From positions 1 through 53,441 of the forward strand of contig NZ_JAIGNI010000042.1 in the NCBI RefSeq assembly GCF_026130175.1: DNA of 53,441 nucleotides, written 5' to 3'. Positions 18,407 to 27,156 of this stretch are shown one piece after another. The position numbers and the translations under genes were made by a program. The DNA comes from Lyngbya sp. CCAP 1446/10 (GTDB taxonomy: Bacteria; Cyanobacteriota; Cyanobacteriia; Cyanobacteriales; Microcoleaceae). The notes under the pieces are model-generated. The model made no database searches. It was not told the origin of the DNA and saw nothing but the letters and a program-made list of their open reading frames with translations. Every line of letters begins with the position of its first letter. The stretch's first letter is position 1.

Positions 18407-18616
18407 GATTCAATCTTCCTCTTTATTTTAGAAGTGGTGAGGGAGGCGCGGACTTAAAAAGTTTTTTAAGTCTTTGCTGAAAAGAAGCGTATAATTTAAA
18501 ATCTTAAATAATCAGAATATTAGCTCACTGTACAGATGTCAATAGAGATTACAAATGTTAATTATTTTTTGGAGATTTGAGTACAAAGCAATCATTCCCT
18601 GCCTCAGATAGTGGTG

Positions 18617-18852
18617 CTATCTCAGCTTGGGTATTGTGATTGTGTAGTTTGACAAACTCGCCGCTACTTTGCCAAGTTTGTGATCATTACCGGGGGTTGC
18701 CACAGGGCAGGCAGCTTGGAAGTCTCGTGTTTCGGCAGATCGACGCCACAATTCGATGGTGTTGCGACTGATTCCAAAAACTTTAGCGGCTTCGATTTTC
18801 TTCATGCCATCCAACCCCAGCCCTGGGATGACCTTCTGACCGAGTTCGCCAT
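18617..18852 (-). pseudogene. IS630 family transposase, N-terminal remnant
   Basis: The minus strand reads LGLDGMKKIEAAKVFGISRN, then TIELWRRSAETRDFQA, then loses similarity and stops. This is the helix-turn-helix at the start of IS630/Tc1-type transposases. The first codons are cut by a stop at 18853-18855 and the catalytic DDE part is missing, so it is a dead fragment. No inverted repeats or TA duplication were recognised. It lies between the Ter locus and minE. Confidence 0.7.
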
Positions 18853-19010
18853 TTTACGGTTTGGGCATCGGCACAGCGAAGCTGTCGCTCCGCAGGATTT
18901 GGGACTATTTCTATGCTATGTCCTAACAGCCTTGGCGGTTGCTATAGTTTGGTTTAAATGCCGATCGAGCCGATCGAACTTATTACCCGATCTAAAAATG
19001 TCAATCCCGG

Positions 19011-19394
19011 TTAATCCGTAGTGTCGGGGAGAGTTTCGACTACATACTCCGGTACATACTCAGCAACATTTTCAGGTCGATTCTCTGGCAATTTTTCTGG
19101 CAATTTATAGGGCAAATTTTCCGGTGGATGTTCCCGCCTCACCCGCCGGATCGGGAGATTTGCAATCAATGCTGTAGCCCGCTGATCGCTAGCTAGCGAG
19201 AACTCCGACTCGGTAGTATCAATTTCCACATAGCGAGACACCACCTCTAGAATTTCTCGGCGCATCGACTCAACCATTTCGGGGCTGAGCTCTGAGCGAT
19301 CGTGGGCTAGAACCAGTTTGAGGCGACGTTTTACATCGTCGCGGCTGTTGTCAGGGGGGTGCGGGAAAAGTCTTTCGAGAAGTGTGTACAGCAT
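19011..19394 (-). CDS. minE: Cell division topological factor MinE
   Basis: A 127-residue protein that activates the MinD ATPase and drives its oscillation. The first 75 residues carry the MinE core ([20 protein letters not shown], then [13 protein letters not shown]). After [13 protein letters not shown] residues the C-terminus runs into a low-complexity tail of about 35 residues with PEN/PE-LP repeats ([20 protein letters not shown]), longer than the usual ~90-residue MinE. It ends the minC-minD-minE operon, 115 bases after minD. Confidence 0.93.
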   Translation of the reverse strand: MLYTLLERLFPHPPDNSRDDVKRRLKLVLAHDRSELSPEMVESMRREILEVVSRYVEIDTTESEFSLASDQRATALIANLPIRRVRREHPPENLPYKLPEKLPENRPENVAEYVPEYVVETLPDTTD

Positions 19395-19509
19395 GGGTAG
19401 ATCTGGTTTGTCAAGGGTTGGGCATAGAAAAAATCACTGGGGAAAATTTCGGCTACTTTTTGTGATGCAGTGGCTGCTGTTCAAGATCGATCGCCAATAT
19501 TGCAGCACA

Positions 19510-20316
19510 TCACATAATTTTAATGTTTAAGAACTTGCGGAGTCGAGTAAACAAGTTTTCCCGACGGGGATTGAGATCTAGAAATTCAACTTTTTCGCCT
19601 TCTAAGCGGCGGGCAATATTGTCGAAGGCAGTTCCAGCTAAAGAGGCTGTTTCCGACAATACTAATGGTTCGCCTCGGTTGGTGGAAACGATGACGCGCT
19701 CGTCGTCGGGAACAACGCCTAACAGCGGAATGGCGAGGATTTCCCGCACGTCTTGCACCGACATCATATCATTTGCCAGCACCATTGCGGGCCGAATCCG
19801 GTTGACGATTAGCTGGATTTTCTTGACGTTGTTGGCTTCCAGCAGGCCGATGACTCGATCGGCATCACGAACAGCAGCGATTTCTGGAGTGGTGACAATG
19901 ATACCTTCTTGCGCCGGGGCGATCGCATTTTGAAAACCCTGTTCAATTCCAGCCGGAGAGTCGATCAAAATATAGTCATACTTTGGTAACAACATCCCCA
20001 CAAGCTGCTTCATTTGCTGGGCGCTGATGGCATCCTTCATCCGAGTTTGAGCAGCCGGCAACAGCACCAAACGCGGCTGCCGCTTATCTTTCACCAAAGC
20101 TTGCTCTAACCGGCACTCTCCGGCGAGAACTTCTAATGCCGTGTAAACAATCCGGTTTTCTAAGCCCAGCAGCAAGTCTAAATTTCTGAGGCCGAAATCG
20201 GCATCAATTACGGCAACATTGCGCCCCCGCTTAGCTAAAGCCATGCCGAGATTAGCTGTGGATGTGGTTTTTCCCACTCCGCCTTTCCCTGATGTAACAA
20301 CAATAATGCGAGCCAT
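19510..20316 (-). CDS. minD: Septum site-determining protein MinD
   Basis: A 268-residue ParA/MinD ATPase. It has the deviant Walker A GKGGVGKTT (10-18), DADFGLRNLD, and the C-terminal amphipathic membrane-targeting helix FTRLRKFLNIKI. With ATP it binds the membrane and recruits MinC to block Z-ring assembly away from midcell. It lies between minC and minE, on the minus strand, and is separated from minC by 394 bases of heptamer repeats. Confidence 0.97.
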   Translation of the reverse strand: MARIIVVTSGKGGVGKTTSTANLGMALAKRGRNVAVIDADFGLRNLDLLLGLENRIVYTALEVLAGECRLEQALVKDKRQPRLVLLPAAQTRMKDAISAQQMKQLVGMLLPKYDYILIDSPAGIEQGFQNAIAPAQEGIIVTTPEIAAVRDADRVIGLLEANNVKKIQLIVNRIRPAMVLANDMMSVQDVREILAIPLLGVVPDDERVIVSTNRGEPLVLSETASLAGTAFDNIARRLEGEKVEFLDLNPRRENLFTRLRKFLNIKIM

Positions 20317-20334
20317 AAGCGATTTTAGATTTAT

Positions 20335-20420
20335 TGGTCAGTAGTCATTGGTCAGTAGTCAGTAGTCAGTAGTCAGTAGTCATTGGTCATTAGTCAGTAG
20401 TCATTAGTCATTGGTCATTG
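20335..20420. repeat. Heptamer array (GTCAGTA/GTCATTG) between minD and minC
   Basis: A dozen imperfect heptamers of the form GTCA(G/T)T(A/G) start 19 bases upstream of minD. Its orientation is opposite to the array at 20638-20707, so the two can pair across 217 bases into a large stem. The DNA between them is AT-rich and shows no gene. Confidence 0.9.
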
Positions 20421-20637
20421 GCAATTAATCTTATTATTTGTCGTTTGTTGGCAATTATTTTATGAGAATTGGGCCGCAATCTGTTATTCATTGAATCAAC
20501 TCAACACTCAAAACTCATAACTCTCATTGTTCTACGAATTGTCTCTAAATTTGCACTGAAATTTTAAAATTTCCTTGACTGACTAATTTCGCCAAGACCA
20601 AAATTATCAAGCGCCGACTTAAAGAAAAATAGTATTA

Positions 20638-20707
20638 CTAATGACCAATGACCAATGACCAATGACCAATGACTAATGACCAATGACTAATGACTAATGA
20701 CTGATGA
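20638..20707. repeat. Heptamer array (AATGACC/AATGACT) after minC
   Basis: About ten copies of AATGACC or AATGACT end five bases before the minC stop codon. They are the inverted counterpart of the array at 20335-20420. Both lie inside the minCDE transcription unit. Confidence 0.9.
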
Positions 20708-20711
20708 CTTA

Positions 20712-21515
20712 TTACTCATTACCGCCGATTAACTGCGATTTGTCAAAATCAGAGGCTCTGCCGATCCGAATCCCCTGAGGCGTCACATAGGCGACTTCCG
20801 GGAAAAACTGAGCGGGTGAGGTTTCTGGGCCTCTGGCAACGTACTTAGCAATCCTAATCACCATCGGTTCCATCTGCAAGGCCATAATCACGCTGTTGGT
20901 GTTGCCGCCGGCACCAGCGTGCACGACGCCCCGCAAACGGCCCCAAACTAGGATATCGCCTCCGGCGATGACTGAGCCACCGGGATTTACATCTCCCAAA
21001 AGTACGATCGTCCCTGGATGACGAATTTCTACGCCCGATCGCACTGTCATCTGCAAATATAAAGGTTCCGCCAGCGATTGCGGTTTTTGGGCAGTGGATT
21101 TATTCAGGGAAGAAACCGGAGGCTGCTGTTCTACACAATAGCCGGCAGTAGCTGCGGCAACGGCGGTTTGGCGGCGGCTGGTGTGGACTCGTTTGAGTTG
21201 CAGTTCCACTTCAGAGAGGGCATCGGCGATTTCTTGCAGTTGGCGGATATCTAAAAGTCGATCGCTCCCCATCAATTGTACTTCTGCATTTTCCTGCCAA
21301 AAGCGTTCTCCAGCATTTAGCCTAACTTTTAGCTGTTGCCAAAGTTCAGTCCAAGTCGATGCCGTACCAGTTGCGGCTTCGTTATTGGTTTCTGGGGGAA
21401 GTAGCAACAATAGCTGTCCATCTTCAGTCTTGAGTCGGACTTGCAGCTCTAAGCTGACTTCGGGTGTTGATTGAGGGGCGGCAGCAGCAGCTCCGGCGGA
21501 GGCATCGGGTGTCAT
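20712..21515 (-). CDS. minC: Septum site-determining protein MinC
   Basis: FtsZ polymerisation inhibitor. From the ATG at 21515 (MTPDASAG) it has 267 residues; an ATG at 21551 or TTG at 21554 would add 12-13. An Ala-rich N-terminal linker and a less conserved FtsZ-binding N-domain come first, then the C-terminal beta-helix (GTIVLLGDVNPGGSVIAGGD, then VWGRLRGVVHAGA) that dimerises and binds MinD. It ends with FDKSQLIGGNE. First gene of minCDE on the minus strand. Confidence 0.93.
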   Translation of the reverse strand: MTPDASAGAAAAAPQSTPEVSLELQVRLKTEDGQLLLLLPPETNNEAATGTASTWTELWQQLKVRLNAGERFWQENAEVQLMGSDRLLDIRQLQEIADALSEVELQLKRVHTSRRQTAVAAATAGYCVEQQPPVSSLNKSTAQKPQSLAEPLYLQMTVRSGVEIRHPGTIVLLGDVNPGGSVIAGGDILVWGRLRGVVHAGAGGNTNSVIMALQMEPMVIRIAKYVARGPETSPAQFFPEVAYVTPQGIRIGRASDFDKSQLIGGNE

Positions 21516-21813
21516 GGGACGGTTTGATATCGGGTAGAGACAGGTTAACATCAATATTAGCCTGAGTAGTCTTTTGCCTCAGCTTTTGGGGCGAAAAGTC
21601 TGGTTTTTTTATTTTTAACCGCAGGTAAGGCAATTATATTTCGTTTGTCACCAAGATTTTTTTTTAATTAACCGCAGAGGGCGCAGAGAACACAGAGAAA
21701 TAGAATTAAGATCGGAATAAAGTAGGGTGTGTACTCCGCACCAAAGGCGGGATAAGTAGCGCGTCAAACCACTTTTTGTCTAAGTCCTGTAATTATTAAT
21801 TTTTAACTACTTT

Positions 21814-22746
21814 ATGCAGCAAATAGAACTTTATCGCGGTAGTCTTCTCGGTTTAGCAGTTGGCGACGCTTTGGGAACAACTTTAGAATTCCATCGCCCC
21901 GGAACATTTGAGCCTATTAACGATATGGTTGGCGGCGGCCCTTTTCGACTGCAACCGGGAGAGTGGACTGATGATACATCAATGGCACTTTGTTTAGCTG
22001 AAAGTTTGATTGAGAAACAAGGTTTCGATCCAGTCCATCAATTAGAAACTTATCTCAAGTGGTGGCGAAACGGACATTTGAGCAGCACTGGTGAATGTTT
22101 TGATATTGGCAATACGGTGCAACAAGCACTTTGGAAGTTTGAAGATACAAGAAAACCTTACTGCGGTTTTACCGATGCTCAGACTGCTGGCAATGGTTCC
22201 ATTATGCGTTTGGCTCCCGTACCTTTGTTTTATGCTACAAATCCTTTAGAAGTCATAGAAAAATCGGGAACAAGTTCTCGCACTACTCACGGTGCTGCTA
22301 CTTGCGTGGATGCTTGCCGCTATTTTGGTACTTTAATTGCGGGGGCTGTGAATGGAATTAGCAAAGATGTGTTGCTTTCGGAAAGATATTGTCCGATCGC
22401 CGAATATTGGGCCGCGCACCCCCTGGTGGCAGAAATTGATGAAATTGCAGCGGGTTCTTTTAAACGGCGACAACCTCCTGAAATTAAGGGTACTGGTTAC
22501 GTAGTTAAGTCATTAGAGGCGGCACTTTGGGCATTTTATAACAGTTCGTCTTTTGCCGAAGGGTGTTTGTTGGCGGTGAATTTGGGCGACGATGCGGATA
22601 CAACTGGTGCGGTTTACGGACAGTTGGCGGGGGCTTTTTACGGCGAATCTGCTATACCGGAAAAATGGCGATCGCAATTGGCACATCGCTCTTTAATTGC
22701 ATCTTTCGCCGAACAACTCTTGACTTTAGGACTTACGCACGGGTGA
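21814..22746 (+). CDS. ADP-ribosylglycohydrolase family protein
   Basis: A 310-residue DraG/ARH-type hydrolase. Metal and substrate motifs are visible: [14 protein letters not shown] at the start, [11 protein letters not shown] (residues about 49-59, metal ligands), [18 protein letters not shown], and [21 protein letters not shown] near the end (the second D-D metal site). It removes ADP-ribose from Arg-modified proteins or related substrates. It stands alone, with no DraT-like transferase or toxin next to it, and its stop faces the response regulator gene. The substrate is unknown. Confidence 0.9.
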   Translation: MQQIELYRGSLLGLAVGDALGTTLEFHRPGTFEPINDMVGGGPFRLQPGEWTDDTSMALCLAESLIEKQGFDPVHQLETYLKWWRNGHLSSTGECFDIGNTVQQALWKFEDTRKPYCGFTDAQTAGNGSIMRLAPVPLFYATNPLEVIEKSGTSSRTTHGAATCVDACRYFGTLIAGAVNGISKDVLLSERYCPIAEYWAAHPLVAEIDEIAAGSFKRRQPPEIKGTGYVVKSLEAALWAFYNSSSFAEGCLLAVNLGDDADTTGAVYGQLAGAFYGESAIPEKWRSQLAHRSLIASFAEQLLTLGLTHG

Positions 22747-22922
22747 CTATAAACTGAGTTTTTATGCAACAATAGCCGTAGCCGTAGGGTGCGTCGCCAG
22801 CAAAATTCTCCGTTTAAAAATCGACAATATCACAGCGACGCAACTGACCAAACAATTATGTAAACTAGCCTCATTTTTCCTGTTAAAAAACACAAAATTG
22901 GTCATTTGTTTGAGAAAAGATA

Positions 22923-23603
22923 TTACTTTGGCTCTCGCAACACGTAGCCAACTCCTCGAACCGTATGCAGCAAGCGTTTTGAGTTACTTGCTTCTAACTT
23001 GATCCGTAACGCCCTAATATACACTTCAATAATATTTGACTCGCCCATAAAATCGTAACCCCAGACTTTTTCTAAGATGCGATCGCGCGTAATCACTTGA
23101 CGGGGATTCCGCAGCAGAAATTCCAACAAATCAAACTCTTTAGCTGTGAGTTCAATTAATTGATTTTCTCGATAAACTTCACGGGTTAAACAATTTAAAG
23201 TTAGGTCTTCAAATTCTAAGCTATCCGGGTCATTTGGTTGGAGGCGACGGAGACGTGCTTTCACTCTCGCTAGAAGTTCTTCGATACTGAAAGGTTTAGT
23301 CACATAATCATCAGCGCCAGCATTTAATCCCGTTACGCGATCGGGTACTTCATCTTTTGCTGTTAACATAATTATTGGTACTTGCACGCCAGTCGATCGC
23401 AACCTTAAACAAATATCCAATCCAGAGATACCCGGAAGCATCCAATCTAAAATCAATAAATCCGGTTCAGCCGTGCGGGCTATCATCAATCCATCCAATC
23501 CATTGGGGGCGACGGTGACGTGATAGCCTTCTAGAGTAAGTTCAGATTCGATGAACTTCGCTAGTTTAGGGTCATCTTCAACCAAGAGAATGCGATCGCT
23601 CAT
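22923..23603 (-). CDS. OmpR family response regulator
   Basis: A 226-residue regulator with receiver domain (phospho-acceptor Asp53 in LLILDWMLPG, Lys in VTKPF) and a C-terminal winged helix (LTAKEFDLLEFLLRNPRQVI, then VRGVGYVL). Its ATG overlaps the stop of the kinase gene by 4 bases, so the pair is coupled. Targets cannot be read; the genes close by (cupin, Cys-rich YHS protein) are candidates. Confidence 0.95.
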   Translation of the reverse strand: MSDRILLVEDDPKLAKFIESELTLEGYHVTVAPNGLDGLMIARTAEPDLLILDWMLPGISGLDICLRLRSTGVQVPIIMLTAKDEVPDRVTGLNAGADDYVTKPFSIEELLARVKARLRRLQPNDPDSLEFEDLTLNCLTREVYRENQLIELTAKEFDLLEFLLRNPRQVITRDRILEKVWGYDFMGESNIIEVYIRALRIKLEASNSKRLLHTVRGVGYVLREPK

Positions 23604-25054
23604 AGCTGCGGATTCCAGACAGGTAAGGTGATAGTAAAAATACTACCTTCTCCCGGTTTAGAACGGAGCGTGATACGTCCATCCATACCTTCGATCAGGC
23701 TTTTGGCGATCGCCAATCCCAGCCCTGTACCGTCCCTAGAGCGAGTCATAGACTCATCCACCCGGTAAAACCGCTCAAAAATCCGGTTTTGATGGGGCAG
23801 AGAAATCCCAATTCCGCGATCGGCCACATGAATCATCACCTGCTGTTCCTTCTTTTCTAAGACTAACTCAACTGGTTGTTCAGGAGCAGAATACTTAATT
23901 GCATTATCAACTAAGTTAATTAACACTTGTTGCAAGCGATCCTGATCCGCACAGGCGACAACATCCTCATAAGTTGGTACTAAAATAATTTTTCGATTGC
24001 TCACTTTTTGACTCATTTCGGCAACTTCAGCCACCAGAGTATTCAGCATCACCGGATGCAAGCGAAAGTGCAGGTTGCCGCTATCAGCCCGTGCCAAATC
24101 CAGCAAATCTTCTAACATCCGAATCGTGCGTTCAGTTTCCCCAACCGCTGTTTCCAGTGCTTGCTGCTGATAATCACTTAAATTAGTGCTGCGGCGCAGC
24201 AAACTTTGTAAATAACCAACAACAACCGTCAGCGGAGTGCGTAATTCGTGGGAAACATTACCAACAAATTGGCGTTGTTGCTCCCAGGAACCAGACAATC
24301 TAAACAACATCTCATTAAAAGTTTGTGCAAGTCCTAAAATCTCATCAGGAGCCTGATGCAGTTGGAGTTTTGCCGCCTGCAAATTATCAGCAGACAAAGT
24401 GCTAGCTATCTGACTCATCTGTTCCAAAGGATGAAGAGCATGACGAATGCGACTGGCGATCGCCACCATCAACACTAAGATTACCACAATACAGACAACA
24501 ATTAAACTCCGAATCCCATCATTTAATTGACGTTGCTCATCAGTGATATCTTGAGAAAAATATACCGTACCCAGCAATTCATTTTTAATCCGTAGAGTCG
24601 TGCTACAGATCACCAAATAGCGATCGTCCACCTGAACAAAAGTCGGCTCAGCAGGTACTTCCGTCAACGAGATCATCTTCGTAATTTTAGAAGATTGCAT
24701 ATCCATATCAGGTGAATTCACCAAAAGCATCCCATCCTTTCGCTTCACCCACACCATAATTCCTCCTGTAGAAGCTTTATGAACACTTCGAGTCAAGCCA
24801 ATTTCTAGTGAACCCATTTCACTATAAAGTTCAACCTGTTCGGGAAAACGCATTCCAATATATTCCAGCGTTTGTTTGTGGGCACCAACTAGATTTTGCG
24901 ACCTTTGCCAGCCAGCCCAAAATGCCACACTGCTAAGTCCTAAAATCGACAGCACTAGCAATTCTAGTGTTAATCGAAACTGAAGTGAAGAAGTGGAAAT
25001 TCGCTTACCAGTGAGATGGTTGAGGACAGATCTAAATCGGGGAAATTGCTTCAT
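23600..25054 (-). CDS. Membrane sensor histidine kinase
   Basis: A 484-residue kinase with membrane helices at about 28-48 and 181-201 enclosing a 130-residue periplasmic sensor, a HAMP domain (about 202-255), HisKA with phospho-acceptor His269 (NVSHELRTPL), and HATPase with NLVDNAIKYS, DRGIGI, and GTGLGLAIAKSL. The signal is unknown; the extracytoplasmic part has no obvious metal cluster. It is coupled to the OmpR-type regulator and lies downstream of the cupin gene, 172 bases away. Confidence 0.95.
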   Translation of the reverse strand: MKQFPRFRSVLNHLTGKRISTSSLQFRLTLELLVLSILGLSSVAFWAGWQRSQNLVGAHKQTLEYIGMRFPEQVELYSEMGSLEIGLTRSVHKASTGGIMVWVKRKDGMLLVNSPDMDMQSSKITKMISLTEVPAEPTFVQVDDRYLVICSTTLRIKNELLGTVYFSQDITDEQRQLNDGIRSLIVVCIVVILVLMVAIASRIRHALHPLEQMSQIASTLSADNLQAAKLQLHQAPDEILGLAQTFNEMLFRLSGSWEQQRQFVGNVSHELRTPLTVVVGYLQSLLRRSTNLSDYQQQALETAVGETERTIRMLEDLLDLARADSGNLHFRLHPVMLNTLVAEVAEMSQKVSNRKIILVPTYEDVVACADQDRLQQVLINLVDNAIKYSAPEQPVELVLEKKEQQVMIHVADRGIGISLPHQNRIFERFYRVDESMTRSRDGTGLGLAIAKSLIEGMDGRITLRSKPGEGSIFTITLPVWNPQL

Positions 25055-25135
25055 TTTTCTTGTAAGTATTAGTGATAGTAATTAAGTATAAAAATTATAC
25101 AAATTCCAACTAGAGCAATCAAAAGCAGCAATTGT

Positions 25136-25158
25136 GGGATGGGCATCTTGCCCGTCCC
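25136..25158. repeat. Palindromic repeat GGGCATCTTGCCC
   Basis: GGGATGGGC, loop ATCTT, GCCCGTCCC, in the gap between the cupin and kinase genes. Two relatives lie at 27019-27041 and 27080-27100, so this is a dispersed family built on GGCATCTTGCC. Confidence 0.7.
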
Positions 25159-25226
25159 CCAAAGGTGGTTTATTTGGTATGAGTGAGTCCAGAAATGTAG
25201 ATAAAAAGATCCATCAGAATGCTCGC

Positions 25227-25838
25227 TTAAAAGTTTTCCGCAGTGCCTTTTATCTGGTTAAACTCAAAGCGTCGAACATAATCTGCTTCACCATAAAGAT
25301 TAAAACTAATTGTTGGTTCATCTCCGAGGGCTTCCACATGATGAATCGCATCAGGCATCAAGCACAAAACGTCACCAGGTGCAAGCAAAATATCGCCCAC
25401 TGTTTGAATTTTATCGGGAAACTTCGCAATTGGCGATCGCCTCCACAAAGTATTTTTCTCCTCTCCACCCAGTAGCGCCACCACTCCCCAACTCGCATGA
25501 TTGTGAATCGGAGAAACTGTACCCGGAGCCCAAGCCACCAACTGCACCGTCAGAGGAAAAAACGGTTCATCATAAAGTGTTTGTACCGCCCAGCCAGTCT
25601 CAGAGTCAGGCTCAAGGAGAGACATTTGAAACCAGGGGGAACTATCTAACAACCTGCGAACAAGGGGACAAATTGCCTGGAGTCGTAAAGAATCATCACT
25701 AATTTGCTCTAAGACATCTTCCAAGTCAGTTAAAAAGCGGTAAAGTCGGTAGGGATGAGTCAAATCTTCAATTTGATTAGTAGCTTCGCAAACATGGTAC
25801 TGTCCATCATCCGTCACTAACCAGTCTTTTCCTGTCAT
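25227..25838 (-). CDS. Cupin, cysteine dioxygenase-like protein
   Basis: A 203-residue protein with one cupin domain in its second half: first motif PIHNHASWGVVALLGGEE (metal-binding HxH) and second motif APGDVLCLMPDAIHHVEALG. It resembles cysteine dioxygenase type I family proteins, which oxidise thiols with iron. Residues 1-90 are helical. It lies upstream of the two-component pair on the same strand. The second motif's His pair is kept, but the substrate Arg/Tyr positions cannot be judged by eye, so thiol dioxygenase activity is tentative. Confidence 0.8.
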   Translation of the reverse strand: MTGKDWLVTDDGQYHVCEATNQIEDLTHPYRLYRFLTDLEDVLEQISDDSLRLQAICPLVRRLLDSSPWFQMSLLEPDSETGWAVQTLYDEPFFPLTVQLVAWAPGTVSPIHNHASWGVVALLGGEEKNTLWRRSPIAKFPDKIQTVGDILLAPGDVLCLMPDAIHHVEALGDEPTISFNLYGEADYVRRFEFNQIKGTAENF

Positions 25839-25993
25839 AAATTTGACACCAATGATCGGGGTTGATCTCCACTCTATAAGATATTCCTGCTAACTAGATG
25901 ATGCGTTCCTAATTCCCAGATGAATTTTTGCTGAAGAAACGGACAGATCCAGCATTCAGAGTTTTATCTCCCATCCATCTCTTCCTCATCTAG

Positions 25994-26039
25994 CACTCAT
26001 ATTCTTGAGTGTTAATGTAAATAACCTCAAGTCTTGAGG
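25994..26039. promoter_or_regulatory. Cluster of CTTGAG inverted repeats between cupin and YHS genes
   Basis: CACTCA-6-TGAGTG at 25994-26011 and a perfect 7-bp-arm palindrome CCTCAAG-T-CTTGAGG at 26025-26039. CTTGAG also stands in inverted register at 26004 and 26026. The cluster lies in the 293-base divergent region, 93-138 bases before the YHS start. Good operator candidate; no regulator is proven. Confidence 0.4.
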
Positions 26040-26131
26040 ACAACAAAAGATCAGCAGATTTGCCAGAAAGCAAGAATTTTCAAGCAAATATCTAGCCTGA
26101 AACTACTAACAATTTATCTAGAATTAAACAC

Positions 26132-26878
26132 ATGAAAGTAAAATACATTACCACGATCGCCATTGCCACCATTTTAGGTTTGGCAACAGCTAATGTTAGC
26201 TACGCCAATCTCAAAGCTTCAACAAACTCAAACTCTACAACCGTTTCATCCAAAATTGCAGAAGCCAATCCTTGCGCTGGTAAAGCCAATCCTTGCGCTG
26301 GTAAAAATCCTTGCGCTGGTAAAGCCAATCCTTGCGCTGGTAAAGCCAATCCTTGTGCTGGTAAAAATCCTTGCGCGGGTAAAGCCAATCCTTGCGCGGG
26401 TAAAGCCAATCCTTGTGCGGGTAAAGCTAATCCTTGTGCGGGTAAAGCCAATCCTTGTGCAGGAAAAAGCAGCACAACAACTGTTCATCCTAAGTATTAT
26501 ACCGAGAAAGGCGTAGCCCTTGATGGTCAGGATGTCGTAGCCTATTTCACCCAAAGTAAATTAGTGATGGGAGTTAGCCAATTTAAACAGGATTGGGGCG
26601 GAACAACTTGGATGTTTGCTAGTGCAGCAAACCGCGATATGTTTGCTCAAAATCCTGAAAAGTATGCTCCTCAATACGGTGGATATTGCGCTCAGGCTGC
26701 GAGTGAAGGCAATCTTGTTGCCACCCAGCCTGATGCCTGGAAAATTGTTGATGGGAAGCTTTATCTCAACTACGACAAGAAAGTACAAGCACAGTGGATG
26801 GGTGATATTCCCGGTCACATTGTTTTAGCAAATAAAAATTGGCCGGCTATTTTGAATAACAAAGAATTATTTCGCTAA
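26132..26878 (+). CDS. Secreted YHS-domain protein with NPCAGK Cys repeats
   Basis: A 248-residue protein. A signal peptide (residues 1-25, VSYA cleavage candidate) leads to a region of ten NPCAGK units (about residues 45-112), each with one Cys, then a YHS domain (VALDGQDVVAYFTQSK, then FASAANRDMFAQNPEKYAPQ, then GGYCA). YHS domains are linked to copper and other metals. The Cys array suggests a periplasmic metal- or redox-binding tether. It is divergent from the cupin/two-component unit, and a DUF4079 gene follows. No strong ribosome site is seen. Confidence 0.85.
   Translation: MKVKYITTIAIATILGLATANVSYANLKASTNSNSTTVSSKIAEANPCAGKANPCAGKNPCAGKANPCAGKANPCAGKNPCAGKANPCAGKANPCAGKANPCAGKANPCAGKSSTTTVHPKYYTEKGVALDGQDVVAYFTQSKLVMGVSQFKQDWGGTTWMFASAANRDMFAQNPEKYAPQYGGYCAQAASEGNLVATQPDAWKIVDGKLYLNYDKKVQAQWMGDIPGHIVLANKNWPAILNNKELFR
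26264..26467 (+). repeat. Coding minisatellite: ten NPCAGK units
   Basis: Eight 21-base units (ANPCAGK) and two 18-base units (NPCAGK) in tandem, with only silent changes between GGT/GGG/GGA and TGC/TGT. The unit length stays a multiple of three. Homogeneous copies indicate recent expansion by slippage or recombination, so the Cys count may vary between strains. Confidence 0.95.
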
Positions 26879-27018
26879 CTTCTAATAGGACTTGGGCGCG
26901 GGTACTCAGTAACTGTTTTTTTAACTGTCATACTTGGCTCAAAGTCACATTTTGTACCGCAAATAAGTTTTTTTACTGCTTGCGGGATGCCCACCCCGCC
27001 AGCAATTTGATGTTTGGT

Positions 27019-27100
27019 GCCACAGGCATCTTGTCTGTGGCTGCTGACGCCTACCCGACAACAAACTTGCTGTTTTGTGGAACAGGCATCTTGCCTGTTC
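27019..27100. repeat. Two GGCATCTTG palindromes before DUF4079
   Basis: GCCACAGGC-ATCTT-GTCTGTGGC at 27019-27041 and GAACAGGC-ATCTT-GCCTGTTC at 27080-27100. They belong to the family also seen at 25136. They fill the gap between the YHS and DUF4079 genes and explain the spurious N-terminal extension of the latter. Confidence 0.75.
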
Positions 27101-27156
27101 TTGAGAATGGTGTAACATCTGAGGTTCGATCGACTTTAAAAACAAAAAGGTTCTTT

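Noticed and set aside
18680..19021. 113-codon plus-strand frame over the IS630 remnant
   Set aside because: The other strand carries recognisable transposase sequence; the frame is a shadow of it.
20335..20707. Origin of replication (iteron-like repeats)
   Set aside because: The heptamers belong to a family seen at many loci in this window and there is no dnaA gene or DnaA-box cluster.
21814..22746. Toxin-antitoxin or DraT/DraG pair for the ADP-ribosylglycohydrolase
   Set aside because: No ADP-ribosyltransferase lies next to it; the nearest genes are min and a two-component pair.
26193..26516. Alternative-frame proteins across the NPCAGK repeats (both strands)
   Set aside because: Any frame stays open through a tandem repeat whose unit is a multiple of three; only the frame with signal peptide and YHS domain is a protein.
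26980..27156. N-terminal extension of the DUF4079 gene
   Set aside because: It translates the GGCATCTTG palindromes; the ATG at 27157 has a good ribosome site and begins the membrane protein proper.
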